A DNA stretch of 64,000 nucleotides, taken from Gnomoniopsis sp. IMI 355080. Lineage: Eukaryota; Ascomycota; Sordariomycetes; Diaporthales; Gnomoniaceae. Of the stretch, positions 21,236-34,198 are shown one piece after another. The stretch is taken from NCBI GenBank assembly GCA_027946555.1, contig JAPEVC010000024.1:124001-188000 (forward strand), read 5' to 3'. Made by a program: the position numbers and the translations under genes. The stretch's first letter is position 1, and the number at the start of each line of letters is the position of its first letter. The notes beneath the pieces were generated by a model. It did not search any database, was not told where the DNA came from, and saw only the letters and a list, made by a program, of their open reading frames with translations.

Positions 21236-22964
21236 TCATGCAGTTGGCAGCGCCAGCTTGCTGCTCGTCTTCCTGGTCATGACCTTGGTAATTGCGTGGC
21301 GGATGGTAATACCGGCCTTCTCGATCTCTTTCTTCGAAAGGCCAGTTGTGGCACAAATCTTGAGAGCGGGCTGCATCTGACCACCGCCTACGCTCTTGTT
21401 GATGAGCGTTGTCCTGAGGCGAGTAATCATCACGCCATTTGCAAGTGCCTAAATTGTTCGTTAGCCCAATCACTAAGACGACCACTTTTGGTAGTATGTA
21501 TAAACAAACCTCATCAACACAGTCCTGCAAGACCCGGTCCTGTTCCTCAAATGACATCCTTCTTGACTGCACGATGTTGGGCTTGAACACCAGTAGCAAG
21601 ATCGGGTTCTCCAACGCGCTTGTGCACATGACCCAGTCGCTCCGAGGGTCCAGTTGTGCTCGCAGCGCGCGGGTATTTTCACGCGCATTTGTCAAGATCT
21701 CTGGGTTTGTTTGAAGCAGACTGATCGTCTCGCTCGCAGTGACGGCCAGCATGGCGGGCAAAGCCGCGGAAAAGCAGTATGCGGACGATGAAATACGTTG
21801 ATGGCCAACAACATCCTTAGAACCGGCGCAGAAACCACCGCCTGCGCACAGCGGGCCAGATAGGTTGCCTATGATCATGTCCACTTGCGAAGGGTCGACG
21901 TTTTGCGCCTCAGTGACGCCGCGGCCGGTTCGGCCGAGGACGCCGAAGGACCAGGACTCATCAAGGATCATGCGAAACTTATACTTCTCCTTCAACTCGA
22001 TCTGTGTGATTTGTCAGCCATCAACGCTTCTTGATAAGGTCCACCTGAAGTCTCACCATCCTTGGCAGATCAATAGAGCCACCTGTAGTCTCGCTCAACC
22101 CCTCAGCCACCAAGAACCTTCGCGTCAGCTTCTTCTGCTTGACCTGCTCTTGCGCGACTTGATTCATCACCTCCTCAAGCTCCTCCACATCCCCCGGAGT
22201 GTACCACTTAACACTACAACGCGCGAGCTCAATGCCTTTACGGATAGAGTAGTTTGCGGCTCGATCCGCAACAATGACATCGCCTCTCTTGCAGAATGCG
22301 GGTAGAACACTAGAAATAACAGAGAACCCTTGCGCGTAGAGGATGCACGACTCTGTGCCCAGGTATGCAGCAACGTCCGTCTCGGTTTTCATATGCACGT
22401 CTTGGGTTCCGTAGAAGTTGGGCGGACCACAGGGGCCTACGCCGTAGGTTCGCAACGTAGTGATGGCCTTTTCTTTGATCTGCTCGTTGGAGTTGAGATT
22501 GTAAATATTGTAGGAAGCGAGGTTGATAACAGTTCGGCCGTTGACGAGTTTCGACTTGGGACCGGTTGGCCTGTGACGCAGGAAAGCAACTTAGCTTTCA
22601 TAACAAGACGTGACTGGTAGACTGCGACTTACCCAGCAATGACTGGCAACCTTTCTAACTCCATCTCTTCGAGCGGTGTCTGCTTGGCGACTAGCGGCTC
22701 GGGCTGCCAGTCTTCGACCAGTTCCTCAATCTCGTCTTCGCTTAACTTAACATAATTGGAGTCGTTCGTGGCGTAAGAGGGCGATAGCAGGTAGCGGATG
22801 AAGAAGATGAGCAGAAACAATTCGAAGATGGAGCGGATGGGGTCGTTCTGGTAGCTGGCCTGAACGTAGCGGATCAGGACGGCAGACCCAGGCACCTTGT
22901 GAAAGGCATGCGAGGCCTCGTTCAAAAGAACGACCAGCTGACCCTGGATCTCGTGGAGATCCAT
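21236..22964 (-). CDS. LCB1: Serine palmitoyltransferase subunit 1
   Basis: Exons (minus) are 22964-22633, 22570-22057, 22001-21510 and 21448-21236, all in frame, giving 516 residues. With LCB2 it condenses serine and palmitoyl-CoA to 3-ketodihydrosphingosine, the first step of sphingolipid synthesis, at the ER. An N-terminal membrane helix (SIFELFLLIFFIRYLL) is followed by the alpha-oxoamine synthase fold: INLASYNIYNL, YGVGPCGPPNFYGT, AEGLSETTGG and LDESWSFGVLGRTGRG. The segment where LCB2 carries the PLP lysine reads NLSGPLCAGGGFCAGS and has no lysine, the diagnostic feature of the non-catalytic LCB1 partner. The Cys in GVGPCGP matches the position mutated in human HSAN1. Introns have GCTGAC and GCTAAC branch sites. 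Confidence 0.95.
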
Positions 22965-23732
22965 AGTTTCGTGTCTGGCTTTGGCAATGGCTCAAGCCTC
23001 AGAGGCGACGGAAGCACCGGAGGAGAACCGGTTGGCTTGCGAACGACCGACCCACGATGCTCCGAGATCTACGCGACAGTGCCGCTGTGATGGCGACTAT
23101 AGAGGTTGTAGGTAGATCTATGGGCTGGAGTGAGAGGATGTGGCCTGGATTTGAATTGTTCAGGGCGTGTCCAGTGTAGAAAGGCCGTGTTTGGAAGTGC
23201 ATGTGAGGTCGCATAAATTGTCGCCCGTCATCGTCGATTCAGGGGCGCTGGTGCTGTATAATGTTGATTTGGAGACAGGGATCTGGTTCCTGCATTAAAT
23301 ATTTAGACCGCCCTGCCCGCCATTTGCCCGCCCTGCGCTACAGATCCCCTTTAGCTTGGAAGGCTTACCTAAGGACAGCCTGACGAAAAGGCACCTGCGC
23401 AAAATTCTAGTCTGCCATTCACCGTCTCAATCATTATGTAACCAAACATTTGCTTACTCCGTAAATCGTCATTGCATTGGAATGTACCGAGACTGAGAAA
23501 TTAATTATGCCTAGCTAGAGGCTCCTTCCACACAGCAGAAAGACCTAGAGTGTGTGCTGCTGAACCGAGTCTAAACCGAAACAAACCAATCCGTTTACCA
23601 TGCTATTTGTGCCTTCACAAAAAATCAAAGAGGAATTACACCTTCTCAACTCCGTGGTCTGCCTGGTCCTGACGCAAAACCCAGATTCCAGCAAACACCA
23701 TTAACAAATTCGTGCCGTATGTTTATAACCCC
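22965..23732. other. Intergenic region between LCB1 and FKS1
   Basis: LCB1 promoter and FKS1 3' region. No gene is recognised. Confidence 0.5.
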
Positions 23733-26700
23733 TTAGAAGAGACGGATTTTCGCCTCCGCCGTAGACGAGGCGCTGGCTGATGCCGTCGTCATCGTCTGCA
23801 GGGCTCCAGAGTAGGACGCCGCACCCGTACCAGTCTGCGTATTGCCGATAGTATCGTTGTTATCCTGCCCTGTGGGCTGCACCAGGTTCAAGCTGCTCAG
23901 CGAGTCGGTGATTGAGGATGGTACGTATTTGCCGGCCAGAGATGGGCCAACAATGAGGATCAGGAAGAGCAGCAGCAGAGCGAAGTAAAGCACTGCATAC
24001 CGGAATACTCTCTTCCTCCTCAATTTCGACTGCTTGAGTGAATAGATAGGCGGTCGAATTTGCCGACTGTTAATCCATTGTTAGTCAAACGTCGCGCAAG
24101 TTCAAGATGATTTGACAGATAGATACATACCTTGGTCGGAGCCAGAAGAGCATGATGGAATGCAGTGTGTCAACCTTGGGAATAAGGATCAATGGACACA
24201 TTATGAACAGAAGAATATGCCCCAAGATGAAATCGCTCGCAAAGAAGACCAGCTCTGTGATCTTGCAAAGGAATTCACGAGCAGGCTGTGACAGTGTGCC
24301 CCAACCCATCGAGTACCACTTGCCCGTCCAGAAGGCAATGTTGGCCTGGTCCGTCTTCATCTCTCTTGTGAGCGCAAATGTGATGATCAACTTCATCACG
24401 AATCGTTGGATAGCAACAGACGCAATCATGCCGCTCAGTGTCCGGGCAAAGTTAAAGCCCTCGAGGAAGTACATGACTTCGAAAAACACCAGGAACATGA
24501 TGACTGAGATGGCGTGAGCAATGGCCGCCAACACGCTACCAAACTTCTTGCAGCACATGCTAAGAAGCGGGCCCATGCAACAAGCCATGGCGAAAAACAT
24601 GGCCGCCACTCCGGCGCTGACGCCAATTGGTGCAAAGGCCACGATTCCGACTCGAAGAATCGAGGCGGTTGCCGTGGCAGTCTTATCATTATCCTTCAGG
24701 ACACCACCTGTGTTGTTGACTCCAGTCTGCGCATTCATGAACAGGTAGGGAATGAGTGTGACCACTACCAGCAACAGTGGACCCAAAACCTCTGCAAAGA
24801 ACACGTTGGTCATGTGGGCACGTGGCACGTCGGCGGACAGCTTGGCCGTGGGCTCGCCAGCAACCTTGCGCTTGTAACCCGTGAGCCGGGTTCGAGACAG
24901 ACGGCAGTACGAGATCCACGAAGAGGCGTGCGAAACGGAGTTGCCACGAGAGAGCCAGCGAAGGAACTCGCGGTAGTCGATGAAGAAGTCGTTCCAGGAA
25001 AATTGGTGAGGGTTGTACAGGAAAGGAGAGATACACAGCGCCAAAAGAGACATCCAGAAGTAAACCAATGCAGCTTGCCAGATAGTAACGGTCGCGAAGA
25101 GCAACATCATCAGCATGCGAGCACCGAAGTAGATGGATGGTCCAGCAAAACGCGAGAATAGGATACCGAAGGGAATGCGAGCCGTCGCGAAACCACGACC
25201 CGTACCAATGTATCTGGCACCACCGAATGACAAGTTACTGGAGACTGCGTTGGCGTAGATCTGACACACAAACACCTCAAAGAAGGGCGACAGGGAGCAG
25301 ATCTGCTTGGCAAGACGGGTGGCCGCGCGCAGCACTCCTCGCTCCGTGAGCTCCTGAATGACCAAGGGCACGAAGGCGAGGAAGATGACGAAGATAATAG
25401 AGATAACGCAGCGGTAAATCCAGTCCACAAGAGCGGCGGTATTTTGACAACCAGTTGGGAGCAGAGGATCCGTAATAGGGACATTCCTGTTGTACTCGCA
25501 GGCAATTGTTTCGTGTCGAAGCGCTCCGAGGTTGATGATAGAGATCATGAACAGATGGACCGAAAGCATGATGAACATGTTCTGAACGTGGAAACCAGGG
25601 TGGGCGTAGTAGAAGGAGAGGAAGCGATCCAGGGGGAGTTGGGTTCCAAGGTAGTAGTACTCTCGTGCGAGCATCTGCTCACCCATACCAGTTCCGATCT
25701 TTGTGGTGAAGTTCAGAATGGACCCGAAGCCCAGATCACGACCCTTACCACACTGGAAATATTCACAGTGCTTGATGCGACCACCACGTAGAAGAGCGTT
25801 CATGCCGGCGAAAATATCTTCGTTTAGGTGCAGACCCTTTTGCGCCTTGGATACACCACCTCGAGTTGTCATGAAAATACCATTGAGGAAATCGGGGTGA
25901 CCATAGTGGAGCTTGCCGCCAATTTGAGCCAGAGTACGGGCAAAGAGAGTACCGAATGTCTGCTCCTTACCGGCAGCGACGTCACCAAGGATACCGATGT
26001 TCTCGGAGAAGATATATTCACGGGCGCCAAGAATAGCGACGGGTGCGGGAGAGTTGTTCTTGACACCAGGGGTGTAAGGTGAGACGTTGTCGGTCTTCAT
26101 CTCCTCAAATTCGGCAAGAACACTGCGAATCTTCAAGCACTCCTCCAGATAGTTGTCCTGGTTGGCATCGATGAGCTGGATGTACTCGCCGCGGTAGAAA
26201 ATGATGGAGTGGTTCTGGTTGTCCGATTTGCCGTCACCCAGAATAGGGTTACCGGATAGCTGGATTCGGAACTTGGGCTTGCGCATGCCGTTCTCCATGA
26301 TCTCAGAGTGGCCGTCAACCAGGGCGGAGTACAAACGCGGCTCCTCACCCTCGTTGGCAGGCGGCTCCTCGTCTAGGTATGCAATCTGAAGATCGGGATA
26401 GGCACGCAGGAGGAACTCGGCGTTCTCCATCTCCTCTTTCTTGAACTTGGCGTAACGCTGCATAGACACGCAGATCTTGAACTTCCGGCGGGCCATACGT
26501 TCCAGCTCGCGCTCCAGCTTGTCCGAGTTACCACCAAACATTTGCACAACCTCGGGGTTCTCAACGCGGTAGAGCAGCTTGATCGCGCGACTGTAGTTCA
26601 TGAAACCGGAGATGGTACGGTACAGTGTTTGGAAACGAAGCGAGGCCCAAATACGGGTTCGAAGAGTGTACTCTGGGGCAGAGGACTTGAAACCAATGCA

Positions 26701-29680
26701 ATAGAAGGGAAGATCGTCAATCTTGCTCTTGGCCGTATCCTTATCCGTCTTTTCGTCGCCATTGTACTGCGCAGTTTCATCCGACAAGATCTTGGTGTCC
26801 TTGACGAAACAATCCCACTCGTGGGGGTGAAGCTGCTTGAGGTATTCCAGGAGGGTGACTCGAGAGTAGGGCTCATCCTCGCGAATAATCTCTCGAAGAG
26901 ACAGGAGAATCTTCTCGCTGTAGTGAGGAATCAGGACGGTGAAGGTGGGCATGTTGTCCACCGGAAGAGGCTCAGGAATCGGAGTCGACAGAGATTGCGC
27001 AAAAAAGGAGATTCGACGCTCCGCCTCACTTTGGCTGGGGAAGAACTCCGTCTTGAACGAGTGGTCTTCCTGGGATACGAAAAACGTAGGAGCCCGAAGC
27101 GTCCGCTTGCCCTCCTGCTCGGATGGAACCTGGTGGTAAAGAAGTTTCTGCACGTGGTCGATAGCCAGGAGATGCTCCCGATACATGGAAATGACGATGG
27201 CATTCCAGATCTGGGAAATGAGGACCTTGGGCTTGTACTTGATCTCCATATCCGTGGTAGCCAGCACCTTGGAATATATCCGCTTGGGCAGGCGAGAGTA
27301 GATGTTCCTCCAGGGTGTCCAGATGGAAGAACCAAGGTAGAAGGAGCGAGCAATGGACACGACTGCATTCATCAAGACATACCACAAGTAGGTATCGAGG
27401 AAGAAGAAGCACAAGTCCGTGAAGCTCATGACAGCCAAGGTGAAAGCTGGCTGATACTTGCAGAGAATGTTGCCAAGGTACGCGTCGCCAAGACAGCTGC
27501 TAGTGTCCATGATGAACAAGAAACGCACGGGGTCACGGAATGACAACGTGAGGAAAGCGTAGGACTCGCCAAACTTGCCACCAAAGACTACCATCCACAG
27601 ACCGTAGGACATAGCTCTGTCATAGCCCTTCAGTTGCGGCCAGCTGGCAGTGAAAGTCTGACTGGCGACGTATCGTCGCGACTTCTTGCTGACCAGGTAG
27701 CTACCGAAAAGACCGCCGAGAGGCATGATGGCGAAAAAGATCAAAGTGGCGATGGCGATGAAAAACTGCACGACACCCAGGACAAGGGCAATCGTTGAAT
27801 TCTGGGCCTCGTTGTACTCTGCTACCGTATCTTTGGGCAGGAAAACGTAGACACCTGGAGCCACGTTGAGGACGAAAACCAAGATGAGGAACATGAGCCG
27901 CTTAGTGAGATGTTGAGCGCCGGCCCACCTTCTTGGGACGTAAGACCATTCCGCAAGAGTAGCCAAGATCTGAATCATGGATGCAATACCACCACCAAAT
28001 CCGGCACTGGCCCACTGAGCAGAGGGTGCTGGCTGCTGGTTCACTTGTTGTTCGTAATTAGGAACAAGCAGTTCCGGCACGTTATGAGCGTTGAACATCC
28101 ACCATACCGTCAAGTGAATGACCCAGATACGGTTGAAGTTGGTAAGCAGGTGAAACCAAGACCGAGTTTCCTTGTACGTCTTGAAGAAGCACTTCTTCCA
28201 GGCGACGTCCTTGAGCTTCAAGTAACGTTCCGCTGGCGGCACATCGACCAGCCTCGACTTATCCTCGAGGACAATGCGTTCGATACCCTCAGGATACCAG
28301 AAAAGCTGGTTGCAGTCGTCATACCCGATAATCTGGTTGTGGTCACGCTCCCGACGAACGTAAACACCGTTCATGATCTCATAACCCTGATCTCTACAGT
28401 ACTGGTAGAGAGGTGTAATGACGTTGTTCAGGAAGGTATACTCGGGGACGGGCTCCACTGAGTTCTGGCAAGCTGGTGAGTTGAGGTAGTCGTCTGCACA
28501 CTTGAACAGAAAGCAGAGCAACTCAGGCATGAAACGGACCTGGTTGGCCTCGCCCCAGCAGAGCAGGTAGAGACTGAGCTGGCGCACACGATCGTGTTGA
28601 GACATGCGGTTCATGCGCGTCTTCCAGCGAAATTCTGCCGCCTCGAGCGAGTTGTCACCCTCGAGATCCTCCAGAGTCTGCTCCTCCTCGGCCTTGCCTT
28701 TCTTCTTCTTGCCCTTCATCTTGGATTTAGCGCCCTTTCGGTTGGCAAAGCCCACAGAGTCGTCAAGGTCGAGATGCGCAGCAAAGTACCACTTGCGGTA
28801 GTTGGCATTGTCTCCGCCAATGTAGTCTGCGTGCAAAGAGAGCAGAGCCTGGTTGGGCGTCATGCGGGAGGCTCGCGAATCCAAGAGAATCATGAGGTGG
28901 TCGTACATGTTGCGCATGCTATCCCGCTGGAAACCGAACTTGTTGGTCAGATCGAGGAAGATGTCCTCAATCTCTTCCTTGGACAAAGGAATCTGCGCGT
29001 CGGAAGTCCAGGCAGGGTAGGGTTCTCTCGAGCGCTGACCTGCGGGTAGAACGTTGCCGTAATCCATGGCATAGTTGGGAGTGGAAGCGCCTGAGGACCG
29101 ATTGCCACCGTACGAGATCTGAGAAGAAGGCGGGCGATAGCCGCGGCCACCACCTTCGTAGCCGCTGTAGCGCTCATCGCCACGACCATAGTAGTCCATA
29201 TCGGCAGCCCGAGCCATGTCGGACCTCATGGTGAAGTCGCTGAAGGTCTCTGAATCCTCCTCAGAGCCACCACGTGGGTGGCCGCCTCCGTGTCCGGCCT
29301 GGTCATGACCACCCTCATAGTATCCACCCTCGTAGTAGCCGTCTTGGTAGTGCTGGTCGTGACCATCCTGGCCCTCATAGTAGCCGCCATCCTGGTGGTA
29401 GGGGTTGTTCGCGTCGGCGTTGTAGTAGCCCCTATTAATTGGAAAACAATTAAGCTTCAGTTAGTAACAGCGCAATCGATACGGAAGAATCGAGAAAGTA
29501 GCGAAGGATGACTTACGACTCGTCATAGTAGCCATCTTGCCCTTGGGCACCGTGGGCATCATAGCCGTGCTGATCGTAGTACTGGCCACCCTGTTCATTG
29601 TCATAGTAGGAGTCGGTTTGGCCGTGCTGCTGATGGCCGTAGCCATCATCGTAGTCTTGGTGGGCCGGGTACCCAGACAT
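23733..29680 (-). CDS. FKS1: 1,3-beta-glucan synthase catalytic subunit
   Basis: Exons (minus) are 29680-29517, 29431-24131 and 24066-23733, giving 1932 residues, the usual length. It makes wall beta-1,3-glucan from UDP-glucose at the plasma membrane under Rho1 control and is the echinocandin target. The N-terminus is a Gly/Tyr/Asp/His-rich disordered tail with repeated GYY(D/E)/GGYYEG units. The FKS1 Dom1 region follows (WGEANQVRFMPELLCFLFK), then the first membrane cluster, the large cytosolic GT48 domain (HYSEKILLSLREI, QDNYLEECLKIR, GKGRDLGFGSILNF) and the second membrane cluster. Hot spot 1 reads FLTLSFRDP (27529-27555). The hot spot 2 position reads DWIYRCVIS (25399-25425). A final membrane helix and a short Thr/Ser tail are encoded by exon 3. 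Confidence 0.97.
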
Positions 29681-32391
29681 GGTGGATTAAATGCCTGGAT
29701 AGTGAGGGTGTCAATTCATTGCTCTTTTGTGAAAGGGTATTGCAGAAGCAGTGTTTGAGGCTTTGAGCACGAAATGATGGTGATGCCAATTGGAAAGTCT
29801 TCAAGGTTGGGTTGTGTGTGGTAGTGAGTTACATTCGTGGTGCCAACTTGGAATGCAAAGGGGGAAAACCTGGAGTTGCCCGGCACCATTTGGTGTAGTG
29901 AGGTACGGCTTCGGGCGCAGGCAATACGGGAATTGGAGGGAAAGCGTTAAAAGTTGTTGACGCGGACTAGACCATGAGAGCGGCCCGTCAAGGCGCTATG
30001 CTGCGCCCGGCGCCTCACTATGCATGACTTGCTCCAACTTTGGACTTTTGGCGGGGTTGATTGGTTGGGCATGTGTTGCTGAGGACGAGTAGTAGACTCA
30101 CCAATCAAAAGACTCATGTGCCTTGGCTCTAAATGTGTCTTGAAAAGACAAAGGTTAAGAATGCTCGTCGATAAGAGGGTATACCCTCACGTTCGCAGGC
30201 AGATATCGATTGTCCTGATGGGTTGAACAATTGGTTCAAGAAGCCGCGCGGTGAAACGCTACAGCCACAATACTCGCTTGTTCCTAGGTTGTGCAGGTGC
30301 AGCTGCAGCCTCGCCCAATTCCTTCCCTGGCCTCGACAGTATGTGGACCTCGTCGAATATTAGGAACGGACGCGTCGTTGTCTTTTTTTTTTGTATGTCC
30401 CGTATGTGACTGAAAAGCTCGAATACTCGGTCTCTGTGGAGATATGGTTGGATCAGTCTCTGCGCGTCCTGTCCCAAGACGAAAGGGGTAGTCATTAATG
30501 CTCACCTCGAGTCCCTTGGATGTTGAGTTAGCAAGCGAACGGCAAGACGGCGCGCGCCTGATTAGCGGTGCACCGTCAAGGGAGAGAAGAGAAGGCGCCG
30601 GGAATTCGAGGGCCTCAACAGAGGTGGTGAGAGAAAGGAACGAGTGTGAGAGGTTGTAAGAAGGTGAGGAAGGGTGAAAAGGAGATTAGAGGAAGTTGGA
30701 AGAGGCAGAAGCAGGAAAGTTGGATAGCGCCAGCATGGGAATCTGGGTCAATAGCCCAGTTCGGTGGCCAGCGTTGTTCAAGTCCGACTCTGTCCTGTCC
30801 GGGAGCTGTACTGCTACATACAGTATAGACGCAGCACAAACACTTGGGGGATTGGACAGGAGCGAAATCAAAGGAAAAAGGAAAAAAGAAAGGGGCAAGG
30901 GGAAAAAGGAGGCTGCGGGTGCCAGGAGTCGAGGACGGGGGGATGCAACTCACTTTCACTGTGCATACCGTGCCCATCCATGGCCTAGCCAATGCGAGCG
31001 TCTTGCCCCACACCCTCCTACCACTCCAGCCACTCAAGCCTCTAGGGACTCAGTGTCTTCCACAGTGCGCCAAGCCAAGGTACTTTCCTCAATATACCGT
31101 GGGCTACAGGGCTTGTCCGTCCACCATACTACCTTGGTATGTAAAGTCCATCCTCGAGCTGCAAGCCTGACTCGAAGCTACCTGTCACAGCCTGACCAGT
31201 GAAGCTGTGCTCCAAGTAAATTCGTCTAGCGTGCAAACATACCACAATGCTGCCATGATAGGCTGTCAGAACTCCAGAAAGACGATCTGAAAGTCGGAAA
31301 GAGGCATCCCACAGATACTATACCATGCAGTAGGTAACGTCGATCCTCCCAGAGAATACGGTGTCTTTCGCCACCCAGGCTCATCCCTGAATTGCGAGAT
31401 GAGCCAGGGGCCATACCAAAACGGATAACTACTCGAGGTCCACTCGTAACCTGGACAGGCCGACGAGTTGTCCAAAACAGTGGCTGCGCTCTCTTCTCAG
31501 ACCTTCTCGAAAAGACCACGAAAATTCAATCTGCACGATATTATGGGCCATGAGAGGACATAGACGAGTAATGGGGTTTATTAGGGGGACTGTTCCGCAA
31601 TGCTTCTTGGACCCTATCATGCAATGTCTCTTGCAGTCGAGAATAATTCTCGGCGCTCGAGAAGGTCTATGATCGAGATCAGAAACTCACCACGAGGAGA
31701 AGGATCTTCACCAAACTCGGACAATTTCTTCCTGGGCGGCCACTCGGCCACTATATCCATGATCAGCGCACAAGGGCGGAGGGATCCGTTTTCGTGCCGG
31801 CTGCCGGACTACCGGACTAACAACCCTAGCAAATACACCACAGCACATATATAAGTACATGATAGTACTACGTACCTACCTAAGTACATAGCAGGCAGGC
31901 CCGCCAAAGACCCATCCCTAGTGATTATGGTCGTGATTAATTTGGACATCGTGGCGGCATCAATCAGAGAAAACAGTGTGGGAAAGCTAGGCACATGAAG
32001 CCTTTTCCGAGCCACATAGTACCATGGTAAGAAGACACTTTGCTCTGTTAGATGCATGATTCGGGAGATGTATGAAGTATTGCTCGCAAAATTTGATTAA
32101 GTGTTCTACGCACGAGCGTAATAGATGACTGGAAACCTCAATTTGATAGCCAGATCACCTATACATGACATCGGACAGACCATGCAGTTCTCCATATATG
32201 CTGCGTACCTCCGATCACTGCCAACGGCGGATTCAATGTGACAGCTGACAGGCGGCACCACCAACATCCGTCTCCCGCGTATCTGATCTATGTTTGGGTT
32301 GCAATGGTTCGGTGGTATCCAAAACACCAGGACGGTTTTGCGTCCCATGTCGCTGGAACTACCCAAGACAATAATTGGGACAGCGGTACCA

Positions 32392-32422
<31 letters not shown>

Positions 32423-34198
32423 GAGAATGAGTTTTGCGAACCGACAATCTTCTCGAAAATCTCGACTCGTCCGTCACGACGTCATCCAACAATATGGACG
32501 CTTTTCCATTTCTTGCAGGATGCAAAAGCAGGTTTCGGTAATTCCCAGATATTTGGCCCGATAATGCGCAGTGTTCTAGGTAAGTCTGAGCTACGGCCAA
32601 GGCACAAAGTTATATTTGCCCCGGGCTATAACATATGTGTGTACAGCCTGTCCGCCTGCATGCCTCGTTTTCCGGACGGGCAACAGGATGGCTGTAATAC
32701 TGCTACTTCACAGCATAATCCTCGTACATGTTGCGCTCATCTGGAGAGTTGGCACGGGGTCGGGTCGCTGCATCCGCTTCTGAATCGTTGCTGCATTCCA
32801 GATCCGCGAAGAAAGCTACAATTGCCACGACATAGGTAGGCCTGGTAGGCAGATCTGGGTTTGGAGTGGACTGAGTGGAAAGTGGTCTGTCTGCATCTGC
32901 AAGGCGACCATCAAAAGCGCCGATTCAGAAAGAAGCTCTACAAATATCGTATTCCAGGGGACCTACCGACACTGCCATGCAGCCATTTTCGCGTTACTGC
33001 AACGCCAATACGAACGGAGCTGTGTGGGTGACCGTTGCTGGGCAAGGTACCAGCTTAGCCACCTGTCGACATCTCCCAAGCAATTGGTCAGCGCATTTTA
33101 TGATTGGGGTGGGGCAAGTGTTAAGGAGCAACAAGTCCGACCCATTCAGGCACATTCTATTTTTATGCCGTCCGTTGCAGCAAAATTCCAGATCGTCCAA
33201 GGATGCCGCGCGGCGTGGGTGGCTGGCCCCTGCCACCCTAATTAATGTTTGGGCACTGTGTCCAAATCCTACCTGATGGAGTCCATAGTAATTCCCGGCG
33301 CTCCCGTCCCTACCACAACAACCTTGTTGGTGTCAATGCTATCCGGTGGTTAGTGGCCATGGACGCCTCTTTAACGGCCTTGGAGCTATCCGGGAAATGG
33401 AGACGGACACTGTGATCACCAATCAGAGGCCGGTTGCAAAAAACCGTGGAGCTGAATGGATTTTGTCCCAGAAGAAGAGTAAGGCAAGACCTGATAGAAG
33501 AGGGACGAGGATTGTCCAGGGTTACAGAGCGACCGGCACTGTGTCATCGGCCCGGAAAAAGGAATGGCGCAATGGGCATACCATCAAGTTCGCCACGTAC
33601 AAGACGTGTCGCGTCGTGTTGTGTACTATAGTAAGCAGCGATAAAAGTTCCCTAGCTAGCGCACCACAGCCGTACGTACTGCCGCTGACTGCGTAGGCAC
33701 GCGGGGTTGTGGCAGATTGAGCTGGTCTTGACGATTGCTCTATCATCCAAACCTTGTTAGCTCGTGAGACACGAGCCCGTACTCCGTACAGGGAGAGGTT
33801 TCAACAGCGCTGCTAGACGTTCTCATGACCATTGGGTCCTCATGCGGATGGGACCGAGTCTACGATGGATAGACCGCCAATGAAGTCGAGGTATTCTTGC
33901 TGGAGATTGCAAAACGACAGTTGCTGCATCTCTGTTGGGAGCAAAGTATCATGATTAGGAATTAGGAATTTGTGTTTGTTTGCAGCGTCTTGGCTACCGG
34001 TGATGGTCAAAGAGTGCATGGGAACCCCCTGCTTTAGGGCTGTTTCTCTGGCAACGTCTCACGCAATGTTGACATTCCAAAGCCAACCAGCTTCCACACT
34101 CAAACTACCCACCAACGACGACTGACTGCCTGTGTCAAGTATTCACATTAGCACTTGTCATTCCTCTCACTGGAGAATTCGCCTCCAACTAGTGCGAA
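29681..34198. other. 4.5 kb region without a recognisable gene
   Basis: This lies between the divergent FKS1 and SprT-like genes. The FKS1-proximal part (29681-30100) is its promoter and leader. At 30610-30960 the plus strand is purine-rich (GGAAGGAAAAGG-type text). A GT dinucleotide run lies at 32394-32422. TACCTACCTAAGTACATAG-type words occur near 31860-31890. Several frames of 100-165 codons are open (for example 32106-32600 minus, 32875-33276 plus) but show no domain, composition shift or splice support. Confidence 0.5.
32394..32422 (+). repeat. (GT)n microsatellite
   Basis: About 14 uninterrupted GT units in the long FKS1-SprT spacer. It is a simple repeat, with no sign of a larger repeat unit around it. 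Confidence 0.95.

Noticed and set aside
21510..22001. Missing PLP lysine in LCB1 as an inactivating change
   Set aside because: LCB1 subunits normally lack it; the catalytic lysine is in LCB2.
32875..33276. 133-codon plus-strand open frame in the FKS1 spacer
   Set aside because: No domain, no splice structure and overlapping open frames on both strands.
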